A DNA stretch of 64,000 nt from contig NZ_NEVT01000009.1 in the NCBI RefSeq assembly GCF_002261345.1, positions 124,001-188,000 on the forward strand, given 5' to 3'. A program made the position numbers and the translations under genes. Below the pieces are notes generated by a model. The model was not told where the DNA came from. It saw nothing but the letters and a program-made list of their open reading frames with translations, and did no database searches. Shown in pieces: positions 50,086 through 59,287 of the stretch (the stretch's first letter is position 1; each line of letters opens with the position of its first letter). The DNA is from Bordetella genomosp. 2 (lineage in GTDB: Bacteria > Pseudomonadota > Gammaproteobacteria > Burkholderiales > Burkholderiaceae_B).

Positions 50086-50094
50086 CATAGAAAC
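50086..50094. repeat. Target-site duplication, left copy
   Basis: CATAGAAAC at 50086-50094 is identical to 51464-51472 on the other side of the IS, the 9-bp duplication expected of an IS256-family insertion. Confidence 0.85.
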
Positions 50095-51463
50095 GAGCCT
50101 GTCCGGATTTTTGTGGGCGAGGCGTTTTAAAAGTTGTTATCCACGCGCAGCAGTAAAGCGATCTCCGAAGAGGATAGCAAACTGGTTCATGGCGGCTTTC
50201 CAGTCGAAGGTCGCTCTCACGGACTTGGACAGCACGTTGCGCAGCGCCAGCCACAACAGCTTGATGGCCGCCTCGTCGGTCGGGAAGTGACCTCGCGTCT
50301 TGATGATCTTGCGTAGCTGCATGTTCAAGCTCTCGATGGCATTGGTCGTGTAAATCACGCGCCTGATGTCAGGCGGGAAGACGAAGGATGGCGTGACGTT
50401 CTCCCAGGCCCGCTGCCAGGCGGCGACGATCATCGGGTACTTTGCCCCCCATGGCCCGTCGGCAAACGCTTGTAGCGCCTGCTCGGCAGCCTGCGCGCTG
50501 GCGGCTGCGTAGATCGGACGCAGCGCGGCAGCCACGGCCTTGCGATCCTTCCATCCCGCGTAATCCAAGCTATTGCGGATCAGATGCACGATGCAGGTCT
50601 GCACCGTCGTGCGCGGAAACGCGGTGCCGATGGCCTCGGCCAGGCCCTTCAGGCCGTCGACGACCGCGATCAGGATGTCCTGGCACCCTCGGGTCTTGAG
50701 TTCGTTGAAGACCTTGAGCCAGAACTTGGCCCCCTCGGTCTGCTCGATCCACAGGCCCAGCACGTCGCGCTGGCCGTCGGCCTGCACGCCCAGCGCCAGG
50801 TACACCGCCTTGTTGCTGACCCCGCCGTCGTCGCGGATCTTGACCCGCAACGCGTCGAAGAACACCACCGGGTACATCGCCTCCAGCGGCCGGTTCTGCC
50901 AGGCAATCGTCTCGGCCATGACCTCGTCGGTAACCGAGCTGATGAAGTCTGGCGAAACCTCGGTGCCATAGCTCTCGGCCAGGAATGCCTGGATCTCGCG
51001 CACGCTCATGCCTCGGGCGTACATGGCGATGATCCGGTCATCAAACCCCGTAAAACGCCGTTCGTGCTTGGGGATCAGGATCGGAGCGAAGGAGCCATCT
51101 CGGTCACGGGGCAGCTCGACGCGCACTGGGCCGCGCTCGGTCAGCAGGGTCTTACCGCTGGAGCCATTGCGCTCGTTGGCCTGGCCTTCGGGCTTGTCCT
51201 CGCCTGGCCGATAGCCCAGATGCAGGTTCATCTCCGCGGCCATCGTCCGCTCGATCACTGCCTTCTGGAAGGATAGGAACAGGTCTTGAACTTCGCTGGG
51301 CGTCATCGGTCCCTTGACCAGATGATCCAGCAACTCGGCCGGGACTTCAGGCAGCGGCCCACGGGCCGCCGCCTGTGCGGCCGCTGTACGTTTCTTCTTC
51401 ATCGGCATATCCATGATCTTCAATCCTCATGATATGCCCCGCACACAAAATCCCGGATAGGCC
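50095..51463 (-). mobile_element. IS256-family insertion sequence, complete
   Basis: About 1369 bp. Imperfect terminal inverted repeats: left GCCTGTCCGGATTTTTGTGG (50097 on) and, reversed, right GCCTATCCGGGATTTTGTGT (51462 back), 22 of 27 positions matching. One full transposase gene inside. A perfect 9-bp direct duplication flanks it, so the copy is likely recent and unrearranged. Exact end bases are uncertain by one or two. Confidence 0.88.
50137..51414 (-). CDS. IS256-family DDE transposase
   Basis: 425 aa. Family features in order: GYRPGEDKPEGQANERNGSS and the KTLLTERGPVRVELPRDRDG region, PKHERRFTGFDDRIIAMYAR, DDE acids in VVFFDALRVKIRDD, LIAVVDGLKGLAEAI and TTNAIESLNMQLRK. It is intact, with no stops. 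ATG 51414 follows AGGA at 9 bp; a TTG at 51423 is in frame. Cut-and-paste or copy-out transposition of the surrounding IS. Confidence 0.95.
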   Translation of the reverse strand: MDMPMKKKRTAAAQAAARGPLPEVPAELLDHLVKGPMTPSEVQDLFLSFQKAVIERTMAAEMNLHLGYRPGEDKPEGQANERNGSSGKTLLTERGPVRVELPRDRDGSFAPILIPKHERRFTGFDDRIIAMYARGMSVREIQAFLAESYGTEVSPDFISSVTDEVMAETIAWQNRPLEAMYPVVFFDALRVKIRDDGGVSNKAVYLALGVQADGQRDVLGLWIEQTEGAKFWLKVFNELKTRGCQDILIAVVDGLKGLAEAIGTAFPRTTVQTCIVHLIRNSLDYAGWKDRKAVAAALRPIYAAASAQAAEQALQAFADGPWGAKYPMIVAAWQRAWENVTPSFVFPPDIRRVIYTTNAIESLNMQLRKIIKTRGHFPTDEAAIKLLWLALRNVLSKSVRATFDWKAAMNQFAILFGDRFTAARG

Positions 51464-51472
51464 CATAGAAAC
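51464..51472. repeat. Target-site duplication, right copy
   Basis: CATAGAAAC, matching 50086-50094 exactly and abutting the right end of the IS. Confidence 0.85.
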
Positions 51473-51880
51473 CGGTCACGGTCATTGGATATTCCCTGCT
51501 TTCGCATATTGACGCAAACCCAAAAATTCTCAGAGCGGCTAATATCCACTTCTGGCCGAAAGCAGACAACAAGCCTACAGTCTTCTTGTCCCGCCGACAT
51601 CAATCTCGATAGCCGCGCATAAATAGTAGAAGCCTCTTATAGGCTACCGACTCCACGAACGTACAACGCGCTCCCGAACCTCCGCATCCTCCACGCACGC
51701 CATCCTCAAAATATCCGGCAACCGCCGGCCAGTATCGAGCGACGAAACGGTTACGACTGCGGCTGCCGGGCCATATTCAAGACACTGGGCAATAAGCCGC
51801 GCCAAAGCCGACGCCTCGTGCCCGGCACTCAGGCCGTCCGGCAATAACCGCGCCGCAGCGCCGCTCAGCGCAGGTAAACC
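51473..51880. other. Island edge: no certain gene
   Basis: Low G+C up to about 51640, with the third dispersed motif copy (51545-51568, minus). From 51644 a short minus-strand open frame (66 codons from a TTG at 51844, PDGLSAGHEASALARLIAQC) is G+C-rich and in the same phase as the mscS gene just upstream; no family or ribosome site is seen, so it is not called. The jump in composition near 51640 marks the island boundary. Confidence 0.45.
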
Positions 51881-53587
51881 TCAACTGGAAACCAAGGGCT
51901 TCGCGTCAGGCATGGCGGTGAGAACCGGCGGCGCATAGCGGATGTCCATTTCCTCGACCAGTTCGAATACGCCGAGCAGCAGTTTCTCTTGTATCGCCAG
52001 GAACTTCGTATAGTCCGTCGTCAACACATAGGCACGCAGTTCCACCTCGATGCGCCCGATGGCGACGCCGACGCAACGGACGCGCGGCCAGCCGTCTGAT
52101 TTCTCGACCATCTCCTCGGCGGCCACCAGGTCGCGCATGCGCTGCAGCAGCAAGCGGATCCGGTCGGCCGGGGTATCCACGTGCAAAGCCAGCGTGTGCA
52201 CGAACAGGCATTTATTGCGCCTGGTGAAGTTCACGATCTTCATCTTGGCAAGGTCGCTGTTCGGCACGGTGACAAGCGTCCCATCGAGGGCGCGGATGCG
52301 GCTGGAGCGGGTGCCGACCATTTCCACTGACCCGCGCTCGCCGCCGAAGCTGATGACGTCGCCGATGCGGAACGGCCTGTCCGCGAACAGCGCCACGCCG
52401 CCGAACAGGTTCTCGATGGTCGACTGGGCAGCCAATGCCAGCGCGAAACCGCCGACACCGATGCCGGCGATGAGGCCGAAGGCGGGTATGCCCACCTCAT
52501 TGGCGCCGTAGATCAGCATGCCCCCCGCCGAACCGATGGCGGCGATGCGCGCGGCGAGCCGGACCAGGTGCGTATCCAGGCTGTTTCCGGCAATGCGCGG
52601 GGTATTGATGACGGCTTCGGCCACCAGGAAGCAGCCGATCCATACCGCCCAGGCGGCCACCCCGTAGAACGCCGCCGTCGAAAGCAGGCTCTCGCCGGTC
52701 GCGAAGTGACCGGCCGGATTGATGTGGGCGATGACGAACCAGTCGCTGAAGAAGTAGATCGCCAGCAGCAGGGCCGGCAGCGTGAAACGCCAGGCCAGTT
52801 TCCGTACCTCGCTGCCGCGCCGCGACTGGACCCGGACCACCCGGGCCCAGATATAAGCCACCGCCAGCATCAGGACCACCACGCAGCCGATGGCGATGAT
52901 CTTCCAGACCGGCGTATTGAGGTAGACCACCTTCAGGGATTCCGGGATCGCGCTGGTAAGCCAGTCCGGAATGAGCGGCCCCGTAGCATTGATGTGCTCC
53001 CGGTGGAACCAGGTATAGTGCCGCGGCTGAAGCACCGGCAGGTCCCGCACCCGCCGGTAATACTCGGCGAGATTCGCGATGCTCTCGGCGGTGAAGAGAT
53101 ATTCGCCCGCATTCGGGCCGCTCTCGACACGGGCGATCTGGATATCGGTGCCGGGAATGGTCCAGCGGGCGGGCAGCGGTTTTTCGCTGGCGGCGGCGCC
53201 GGGGATCGAGCCTGGGTCGATGGGCGGCAGCCGGACGAGAATGTCGGAAAGGTAGGTAAGCGCCGCGTTGCCGACCTTGACCCGGTTGGCCGATGGCACG
53301 GCGCTCAAGTCCAGGAGGCCGCGCAGGCGGTTGAACTGATACCGGATCTCGTGAAGCTTGGCGAAGCTCTTGTCGGCCGTATAGCCCGTGTACAGATCTT
53401 CAAGGCGCTTCGCGCCGGCGACCAGGGACTGATACGTTTCGCTGGGGCTGGCCCGGTTGACAGGGGCGAGCGGGTTTGCGTCTTCCGCCAGCGCGGACGA
53501 AACCGCCGCCAACTGTACGCACAGCAAGATACACACAGCCGACAATGCGCCCGCCATTGCCTCGCGGCACCTCTTCAGACTGATCAC
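51881..53587 (-). CDS. MscS-family mechanosensitive channel with extended N-terminus
   Basis: 568 aa, about twice the length of minimal MscS. A signal peptide (first 35 residues) and a periplasmic region of about 180 residues precede several membrane helices (about 215-385). The MscS core follows: GVGGFALALAAQSTIENLFG (pore helix TM3), GDVISFGGERGSVEMVGTRS and VPNSDLAKMKIVNFTRR, then a cytoplasmic vestibule. The family releases solutes on hypo-osmotic shock; the long N-terminus may give extra regulation. Confidence 0.9.
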   Translation of the reverse strand: MISLKRCREAMAGALSAVCILLCVQLAAVSSALAEDANPLAPVNRASPSETYQSLVAGAKRLEDLYTGYTADKSFAKLHEIRYQFNRLRGLLDLSAVPSANRVKVGNAALTYLSDILVRLPPIDPGSIPGAAASEKPLPARWTIPGTDIQIARVESGPNAGEYLFTAESIANLAEYYRRVRDLPVLQPRHYTWFHREHINATGPLIPDWLTSAIPESLKVVYLNTPVWKIIAIGCVVVLMLAVAYIWARVVRVQSRRGSEVRKLAWRFTLPALLLAIYFFSDWFVIAHINPAGHFATGESLLSTAAFYGVAAWAVWIGCFLVAEAVINTPRIAGNSLDTHLVRLAARIAAIGSAGGMLIYGANEVGIPAFGLIAGIGVGGFALALAAQSTIENLFGGVALFADRPFRIGDVISFGGERGSVEMVGTRSSRIRALDGTLVTVPNSDLAKMKIVNFTRRNKCLFVHTLALHVDTPADRIRLLLQRMRDLVAAEEMVEKSDGWPRVRCVGVAIGRIEVELRAYVLTTDYTKFLAIQEKLLLGVFELVEEMDIRYAPPVLTAMPDAKPLVSS

Positions 53588-53645
53588 CCTGGCTCCCCTC
53601 TTTTATCGGCCGCGCTGGTCGTTGGCGCACATTCTACCGGCCGGC

Positions 53646-54461
53646 TTATTTCGGCCGTCGCGCCGGCGCGCGCCGCGACATTTCCGAATCCAGTATCAGC
53701 CGCCCCTGCAGCTTGCCATTGAGCTGCTTGACGAAGCCCGACGCCTCCTGCATGTGCTCGGCCATCAGCTTGCGCACCTGCTCCGCGTCGCGCGCCCGCG
53801 CGGCGGCCACGATGGCCTTGTGGACGCGGGCGTTCGCGTCGCCGAAGCGCCGCTGGGTGCGGGTGGGCGTGTCGTTCTCGAACACCGTCAGCTGCCGCAG
53901 CATTTCGTTGATCATCTGGCAGGTGAAGCGCAGGAAGGAATTGGGGTTGGCGGCCGCCAGGATGTCGTGGAAATTCAGGTCTTCGGTGCGCTGCGCGACC
54001 ACGTCGCGGGTCTTGCCGGACGACGGGTCGCAACAATCGATGCTGTGTTCCAGCGCCTCGAAGTCGGCTTCGGTCAGGTGCGGCACAGCGCCCGCCGCCA
54101 GCTCCGGTTCGAGCAGCTTGCGCGCGGTGTAGATGTCGTCGATGGTCACTTCCTTGAAGAACAGGTAGTTCTGCATCAGCTGGAAGGTGCGGTTCAGCGG
54201 CACCTCGACGATCTGCCCGCCGCCCGACGGGCCGGTGCTGATCTTGATCAGGCCCTGCACTTCCAGCGACTTCAGCGCTTCGCGGATGGTGCTCTTGCTG
54301 ACCGAGAACAGCTGCTGCAGCTCGCCTTCGCGCGGCAGGCGGTCGCCCGGCTTGAGGTCGCGCTCGGTGATCAGGCGCTTGATCTCCTCGGCGACCAGGT
54401 CGCCGCGCTTGGGCTTGCCGATCGCGAGGCCCAGGCCCGAGATGTCCGGTTGGCGCGTCAT
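53646..54461 (-). CDS. GntR-family (FadR/FCD) transcriptional regulator
   Basis: 271 aa. Winged helix near residues 20-85 (KPGDRLPREGELQQLFSVSK, STIREALKSLEVQGLIKI, GPSGGGQIVEV) and a C-terminal FCD domain with likely ligand-site residues (EDLNFHDILAAA and HKAIVAAARARDAEQV). Divergent from the importer operon, and a perfect 20-bp palindrome lies between, so it is probably the local repressor. Confidence 0.93.
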   Translation of the reverse strand: MTRQPDISGLGLAIGKPKRGDLVAEEIKRLITERDLKPGDRLPREGELQQLFSVSKSTIREALKSLEVQGLIKISTGPSGGGQIVEVPLNRTFQLMQNYLFFKEVTIDDIYTARKLLEPELAAGAVPHLTEADFEALEHSIDCCDPSSGKTRDVVAQRTEDLNFHDILAAANPNSFLRFTCQMINEMLRQLTVFENDTPTRTQRRFGDANARVHKAIVAAARARDAEQVRKLMAEHMQEASGFVKQLNGKLQGRLILDSEMSRRAPARRPK

Positions 54462-54569
54462 GTTGTCTCCTGTGGTCGATGCGGCCCGGCTGCGCGGGCA
54501 GCCAAGGGTTATACCTGATGCCCCTCGTATTGACGCGCAAATTTGCCTGCCGATATGATCGATTTCATC

Positions 54570-54589
54570 CTATTTATCATGATAAATAG
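54570..54589. promoter_or_regulatory. 20-bp perfect palindromic operator before the importer operon
   Basis: CTATTTATCATGATAAATAG, perfectly symmetrical, in an A+T-rich patch about 110 bp from the GntR start and 97 bp from the first operon gene. A second, weaker dyad (TGATCGATTTCA, 54556-54567) lies beside it. Fits a GntR/FadR-type site controlling both directions. Confidence 0.75.
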
Positions 54590-54685
54590 ACTCGTGTCTC
54601 GCCCCGGCGAGCGGCGGCCGCGCCGGCCGTGCTGATCCACCGCTGTTCCATGCGCGCCCCACGGGCGCGCCGCAAGGAGAATGCC

Positions 54686-55885
54686 TTGAAGCGTCGTGAT
54701 CTCTTGAAGCTGGCCGCCGCGTCGGCCCTGCCCGGGTCGCTGGCCGGCCGCAGCGTTTTCGCGCAGGATGCCGGGCCGATCCAGTTCGGCTGTCCGGTGC
54801 CGATGTCGGGCCCGTTCGCGGCCAACGGCAAGTACGCCGACCTGGGCATGAAGCTCGCCATCGAACAGTACGGCAAGGCGCTGGGGCGGCCGCTGGCCTA
54901 TACGCTGCTGGACACGGAAGGCAAGCCGGCCACGGCGGTGCGCAAGGTGCAGGAACTGGCGCAGCAGAAAGGCGCGCGGTTCTTCGCCGGCGGCATCCTC
55001 TCGTCCGAGTCGCTGGGCATGGGCAAGCAGGTGGAAAAAACCGGCGGGGTCTTCATCACCACCGCCGGCGCCGACGAGATCACCGGCAAGGACTGCAACC
55101 GCGCCACGTTCCGCTGGTCGGTGCCGACCTATGGCGCCATCGAGCGCACGGTGCGCCCGCTGATCGAGTCCCTGCCCCAGGCCAAGCGCTGGTACACCAT
55201 CACGCCCCAGTATGTGTTCGGCGACGGCCTGCTGTCGGCCGCCAAGCGCATTTTCGAGGAAAAGGGCATCGAGCACGTCGGCAACAGCTACCACTCGCTG
55301 ACCGAGAAAGAGTTCAGCGGCTACCTGACCAACGCCATGGCGGCCCGGCCGGACGTGCTGCTGCTGCTGAACTTCGGCTCGCAGTCGTCCGACGCGCTGC
55401 GGCAGGCGGCCAATTTCGGCATGAAGCAGAACACCACCATCCTGATGGCCTGGGCCTCTGGCCTGGAGCAGTTCGAGTCGCTCGGCGCCGACCTGTGCGA
55501 GGGGGTGTATTTTGGCGCGCAGTACTGGCATGCCATCGACGCGCCGCTCAACCATGAGCTGGTCAAGCGCTGCGCCGACAAGTTCAAGGCCAACCCCAAC
55601 TACAGCCTGGCCGGCTCGTACATCTGCACCAAGATCCTGATCGACGCCATCATCAAGGCCGGCACCGACGACCCGGCCAAGGTGGTCGCCGTGATGGAAG
55701 GCATGCAGTACGACGGCCTGACCGGGCCGGAGGAGATCCGCCAGGGGGATCACCAGGTGCTGAAGAACTATTACTTGCTCAAGGGCAAGGCCAAGGCGGC
55801 CATGAAGGCGGCCGACGACTATGCCGACATCCTGAGCTTCGGCAAGTCGTTCCTGCCGGTCGAGCAGACGGGCTGCAAGCTCTGA
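54686..55885 (+). CDS. ABC transporter substrate-binding protein (branched-chain type)
   Basis: 399 aa from TTG 54686, preceded by AAGGAG (54673-54678). The N-terminus LKRRDLLKLAAASALPG is a twin-arginine-like signal (RRDLLK), so export may be by Tat. The mature part is a periplasmic binding protein of the LivJ/peripla_BP_6 type (FGCPVPMSGPFAANGKYADL, ITTAGADEITGKDC, WYTITPQYVFGDG). It should deliver ligand to the LivHMGF-like importer genes following. Confidence 0.92.
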   Translation: MKRRDLLKLAAASALPGSLAGRSVFAQDAGPIQFGCPVPMSGPFAANGKYADLGMKLAIEQYGKALGRPLAYTLLDTEGKPATAVRKVQELAQQKGARFFAGGILSSESLGMGKQVEKTGGVFITTAGADEITGKDCNRATFRWSVPTYGAIERTVRPLIESLPQAKRWYTITPQYVFGDGLLSAAKRIFEEKGIEHVGNSYHSLTEKEFSGYLTNAMAARPDVLLLLNFGSQSSDALRQAANFGMKQNTTILMAWASGLEQFESLGADLCEGVYFGAQYWHAIDAPLNHELVKRCADKFKANPNYSLAGSYICTKILIDAIIKAGTDDPAKVVAVMEGMQYDGLTGPEEIRQGDHQVLKNYYLLKGKAKAAMKAADDYADILSFGKSFLPVEQTGCKL

Positions 55886-55947
55886 TCCCGCCCGCGGCGG
55901 CCGCCGGCCGCCGCGCCTTTCCTCGACCGGGAGCGCCCGCCTCGCCC

Positions 55948-56805
55948 ATGAATGTCTACCTGCTGCAGATCATCAACGGCCTCGGCATCGGGATGCTGTA
56001 CTTCCTGCTGGCCGTGGGGCTGTCCATTGTTTTCGGGCTGCTGCGCTTCGTCAATTTCGCGCACGGCGCGTTCTACCTGCTGGGCGCCTACTTCTGCTTC
56101 CAGGCGCTGGCCTGGGGCCTGAATTTCTGGGTCGCGCTGGCGGTCGTGCCGGTGATCGTCGGCCTGCTGGGCTGGCTGGCCGAGCGCATCCTGCTGCGGC
56201 ACGTGTACGACCAGCCGCACGAGTTCCACATTCTCATCACGGTCGGACTGGCGCTGGTGTTGCAAGAGGCGGTCATCCTGGTGTGGGGGCCGCTGGGCGA
56301 CAACGTCGCCACCCCCGCCGGCCTGCAGGGCGTGGTGATGTGGGGCGGCTTCATCTATCCCAAGTACCGGCTGTTCCTGATCGGTTTCACGGCGGTGTTC
56401 GCGCTGCTGTTGTGGTGGGTGCTGGAAGGCACGCGCCTGGGCAGCGCGGTGCGCGCCGGCAGCGAGTCGACCGAGATGGTGTCGCTGCTGGGCATCAATG
56501 TGTTCCGCGTGTTCAGCCTGGTGTTCGCGCTGGGCGCGGCCACCGCGGCGCTGGCCGGAGTGCTGGCCGCGCCGGTGCGCGGCGTCGACCCGTTCATGGC
56601 GCTGGAGGCACTGGGCATCGCGTTCGTCATCGTGGTGGTGGGCGGCATGGGCAGTTTCGGCGGTGCGCTGATCGGCGGCCTGCTGATCGGCGTGGTGCAG
56701 AGCGTGATGAGCACGCTGTGGCCGGAAGGCGCGCGCCTGATGATCTACATCGCCATGGCCGCCGTGCTGCTGCTGCGTCCGCATGGCCTGCTGGGGAGAG
56801 GATGA
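55948..56805 (+). CDS. livH: ABC transporter permease, LivH type
   Basis: 285 aa, about eight hydrophobic helices. LSIVFGLLRFVNFAHGAFYLLGAY and the EAA-type loop near VVVGGMGSFGGALIGGLLIG match the LivH branch of branched-chain amino-acid permeases. Pairs with LivM in the membrane. The stop overlaps the livM start in ATGATG (56802-56805). Confidence 0.93.
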   Translation: MNVYLLQIINGLGIGMLYFLLAVGLSIVFGLLRFVNFAHGAFYLLGAYFCFQALAWGLNFWVALAVVPVIVGLLGWLAERILLRHVYDQPHEFHILITVGLALVLQEAVILVWGPLGDNVATPAGLQGVVMWGGFIYPKYRLFLIGFTAVFALLLWWVLEGTRLGSAVRAGSESTEMVSLLGINVFRVFSLVFALGAATAALAGVLAAPVRGVDPFMALEALGIAFVIVVVGGMGSFGGALIGGLLIGVVQSVMSTLWPEGARLMIYIAMAAVLLLRPHGLLGRG

Positions 56806-57781
56806 TGGACTGGCTCGCGCGACACCTCACCCTGCTGCTGGCGGCGGCCGTGACGCTGGCCCTGCCGCTGGTCATGACGTCCGGCTCGCTGGCCACCGAA
56901 GTGCTGATCTACGCCCTGGCGGTGCTGGGCTGCAACCTGCTGCTGGGCTATACCGGCCTGCTGTCCTTCGGCCAGGGGATTTTCTTCGGCATTGGCAGCT
57001 ACGCCGCCGGCATCCTGCTGACGCGCACCGGCCTGCCGCTGCTGCCCACCCTGCTGCTGACGATTGTGGCCGGCGCGCTGGTGGCCGCCGCGGTGGGCTG
57101 GTTCGCGATCCGCCAGCGCGGCGCGTATTTCGTGATGCTGACGCTGGCCTTCGCGCAGATGTTCTACTTCCTGGCGTACAGCCTGCCCGACTGGACCGGC
57201 GGCGACAACGGTCTGCTCGATATTCCCCGGCCGGCGCCGTCGCTGCTGGGCCTGACGCTGATGCCGCTGGATTCGCCCTGGCAGTTCTACGGTTTCGTGG
57301 CGATCTGCTTCCTGCTGGTGTTCTGGCTGCTGCAGCGGGTGACCGATTCGGTGTTCGGCCGCACGCTGCTGGCCATCCGCGAGAACGAGGCGCGCGCCAT
57401 GGCGGTGGGCTACAACACGCGCCTGTTCAAGCTGGCGGTGTTCGCGCTGTCGGGCGCGGTGACCGCGCTGGCCGGCGCCTTCCATGCCCTGATGACGGGC
57501 ATCGCGCCACTGTCGAATATCGAATACCACGCCAGCGAGATGATCCTGGTCATGACGGTCATCGGCGGCACCGGCAACCTGTTCGCCTCGCTGCTGGGCG
57601 CGGCGTTCTACGTGCTGATGGCCGACTGGCTGTCGGCGCTGTGGCCGCGCTGGCTGTTGCTGCTGGGCATGCTGCTGATCGCGGTGAGCCTGTTCATGCA
57701 CAAGGGGCTGTGGGGCCTGGGCGTGCGCCTGTGGCAGGCGTTGCGGCGCGACGGCGCCGCGCGGGCCGAGGGGGCCGAATC

Positions 57782-57785
<4 letters not shown>
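56802..57785 (+). CDS. livM: ABC transporter permease, LivM type
   Basis: 327 aa. Membrane helices with GYTGLLSFGQGIFFGIGSYA and TVIGGTGNLFASLLGAAFYV, the LivM signatures; the EAA loop is near LLAIRENEARAMAVGYN. AGAGG lies just ahead of ATG 56802 (ATG 56805 is equally usable). Overlaps livH upstream and the livG GTG downstream, so the operon is tightly coupled. Confidence 0.93.
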
Positions 57786-58554
<769 letters not shown>

Positions 58555-58558
<4 letters not shown>

Positions 58559-59253
58559 CGCTGCGACTGGAACAGGTGCACAGCTGCTACGGCAAGAGCC
58601 ACATCCTGCAGGGCGTGACGATGTCGGTGGGCGAAGGCGAGCTGGTGACGCTGCTGGGCCGCAATGGCGCGGGCAAATCCACCACGCTCAAGACCATCGC
58701 CGGCCTGCTGGCGCCGACCCAGGGCGCCATCACCTTCCGCGACCGGGCCATCGGCGGCCTGCCGGCCCACAAGGTGGCGGCGGGCGGCGTGTGCCTGGTG
58801 CCCGAGCATCGCGGCATTTTCAAGCTGCTGACGGTGGAAGAGAACCTGAAGCTGGCCGCGCGCCGCGACTCGCCGTGGCAGCTGGACGACATCTACCGCA
58901 TCTTCCCGCGCCTGAAAGAGCGGCGCCGCAACGGCGGCGGGCAATTGTCGGGCGGCGAACAGCAGATGCTGTCGATCGGCCGCGCCCTGATGAACCACCC
59001 GCGCCTGCTGATGCTGGACGAACCGGTGGAAGGCCTGGCGCCGGTCATCGTCGAGGAGATCGTCGCGCAGCTCAAGCTGATCCGCCAGCAGGGCATCGCC
59101 ATTCTGCTGGTGGAGCAGAACCTGGAGGTCTGCACGCAATTGGCCGACCGGCACTACATTATTGAGCAGGGCACCATCGTGTTCGAAGGCGACAACGAAG
59201 CCTTCCGGCGCGACGACGCCATCAAGGACCGCTATCTGAGCGTGGGCGTCTAG
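58555..59253 (+). CDS. livF: ABC transporter ATP-binding protein, LivF type
   Basis: 232 aa. Walker A GRNGAGKSTTLKTI, signature LSGGEQQMLSIGRALM, Walker B LLMLDEPVEGLAP, H-loop LVEQNLEV. LivF-type composition (GVCLVPEHRGIFKLLTVEENL). Start overlaps livG by 4 bp. Last importer gene before the two hydrolase genes. Confidence 0.94.
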
Positions 59254-59287
59254 GGCCTGCGGGCCCGTCACATTATTAGGAGCAATC

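Noticed and set aside
51644-51844. Small gene downstream of mscS
   Set aside because: Only a TTG start without ribosome site, same phase as the mscS frame past its stop, and no family recognised.
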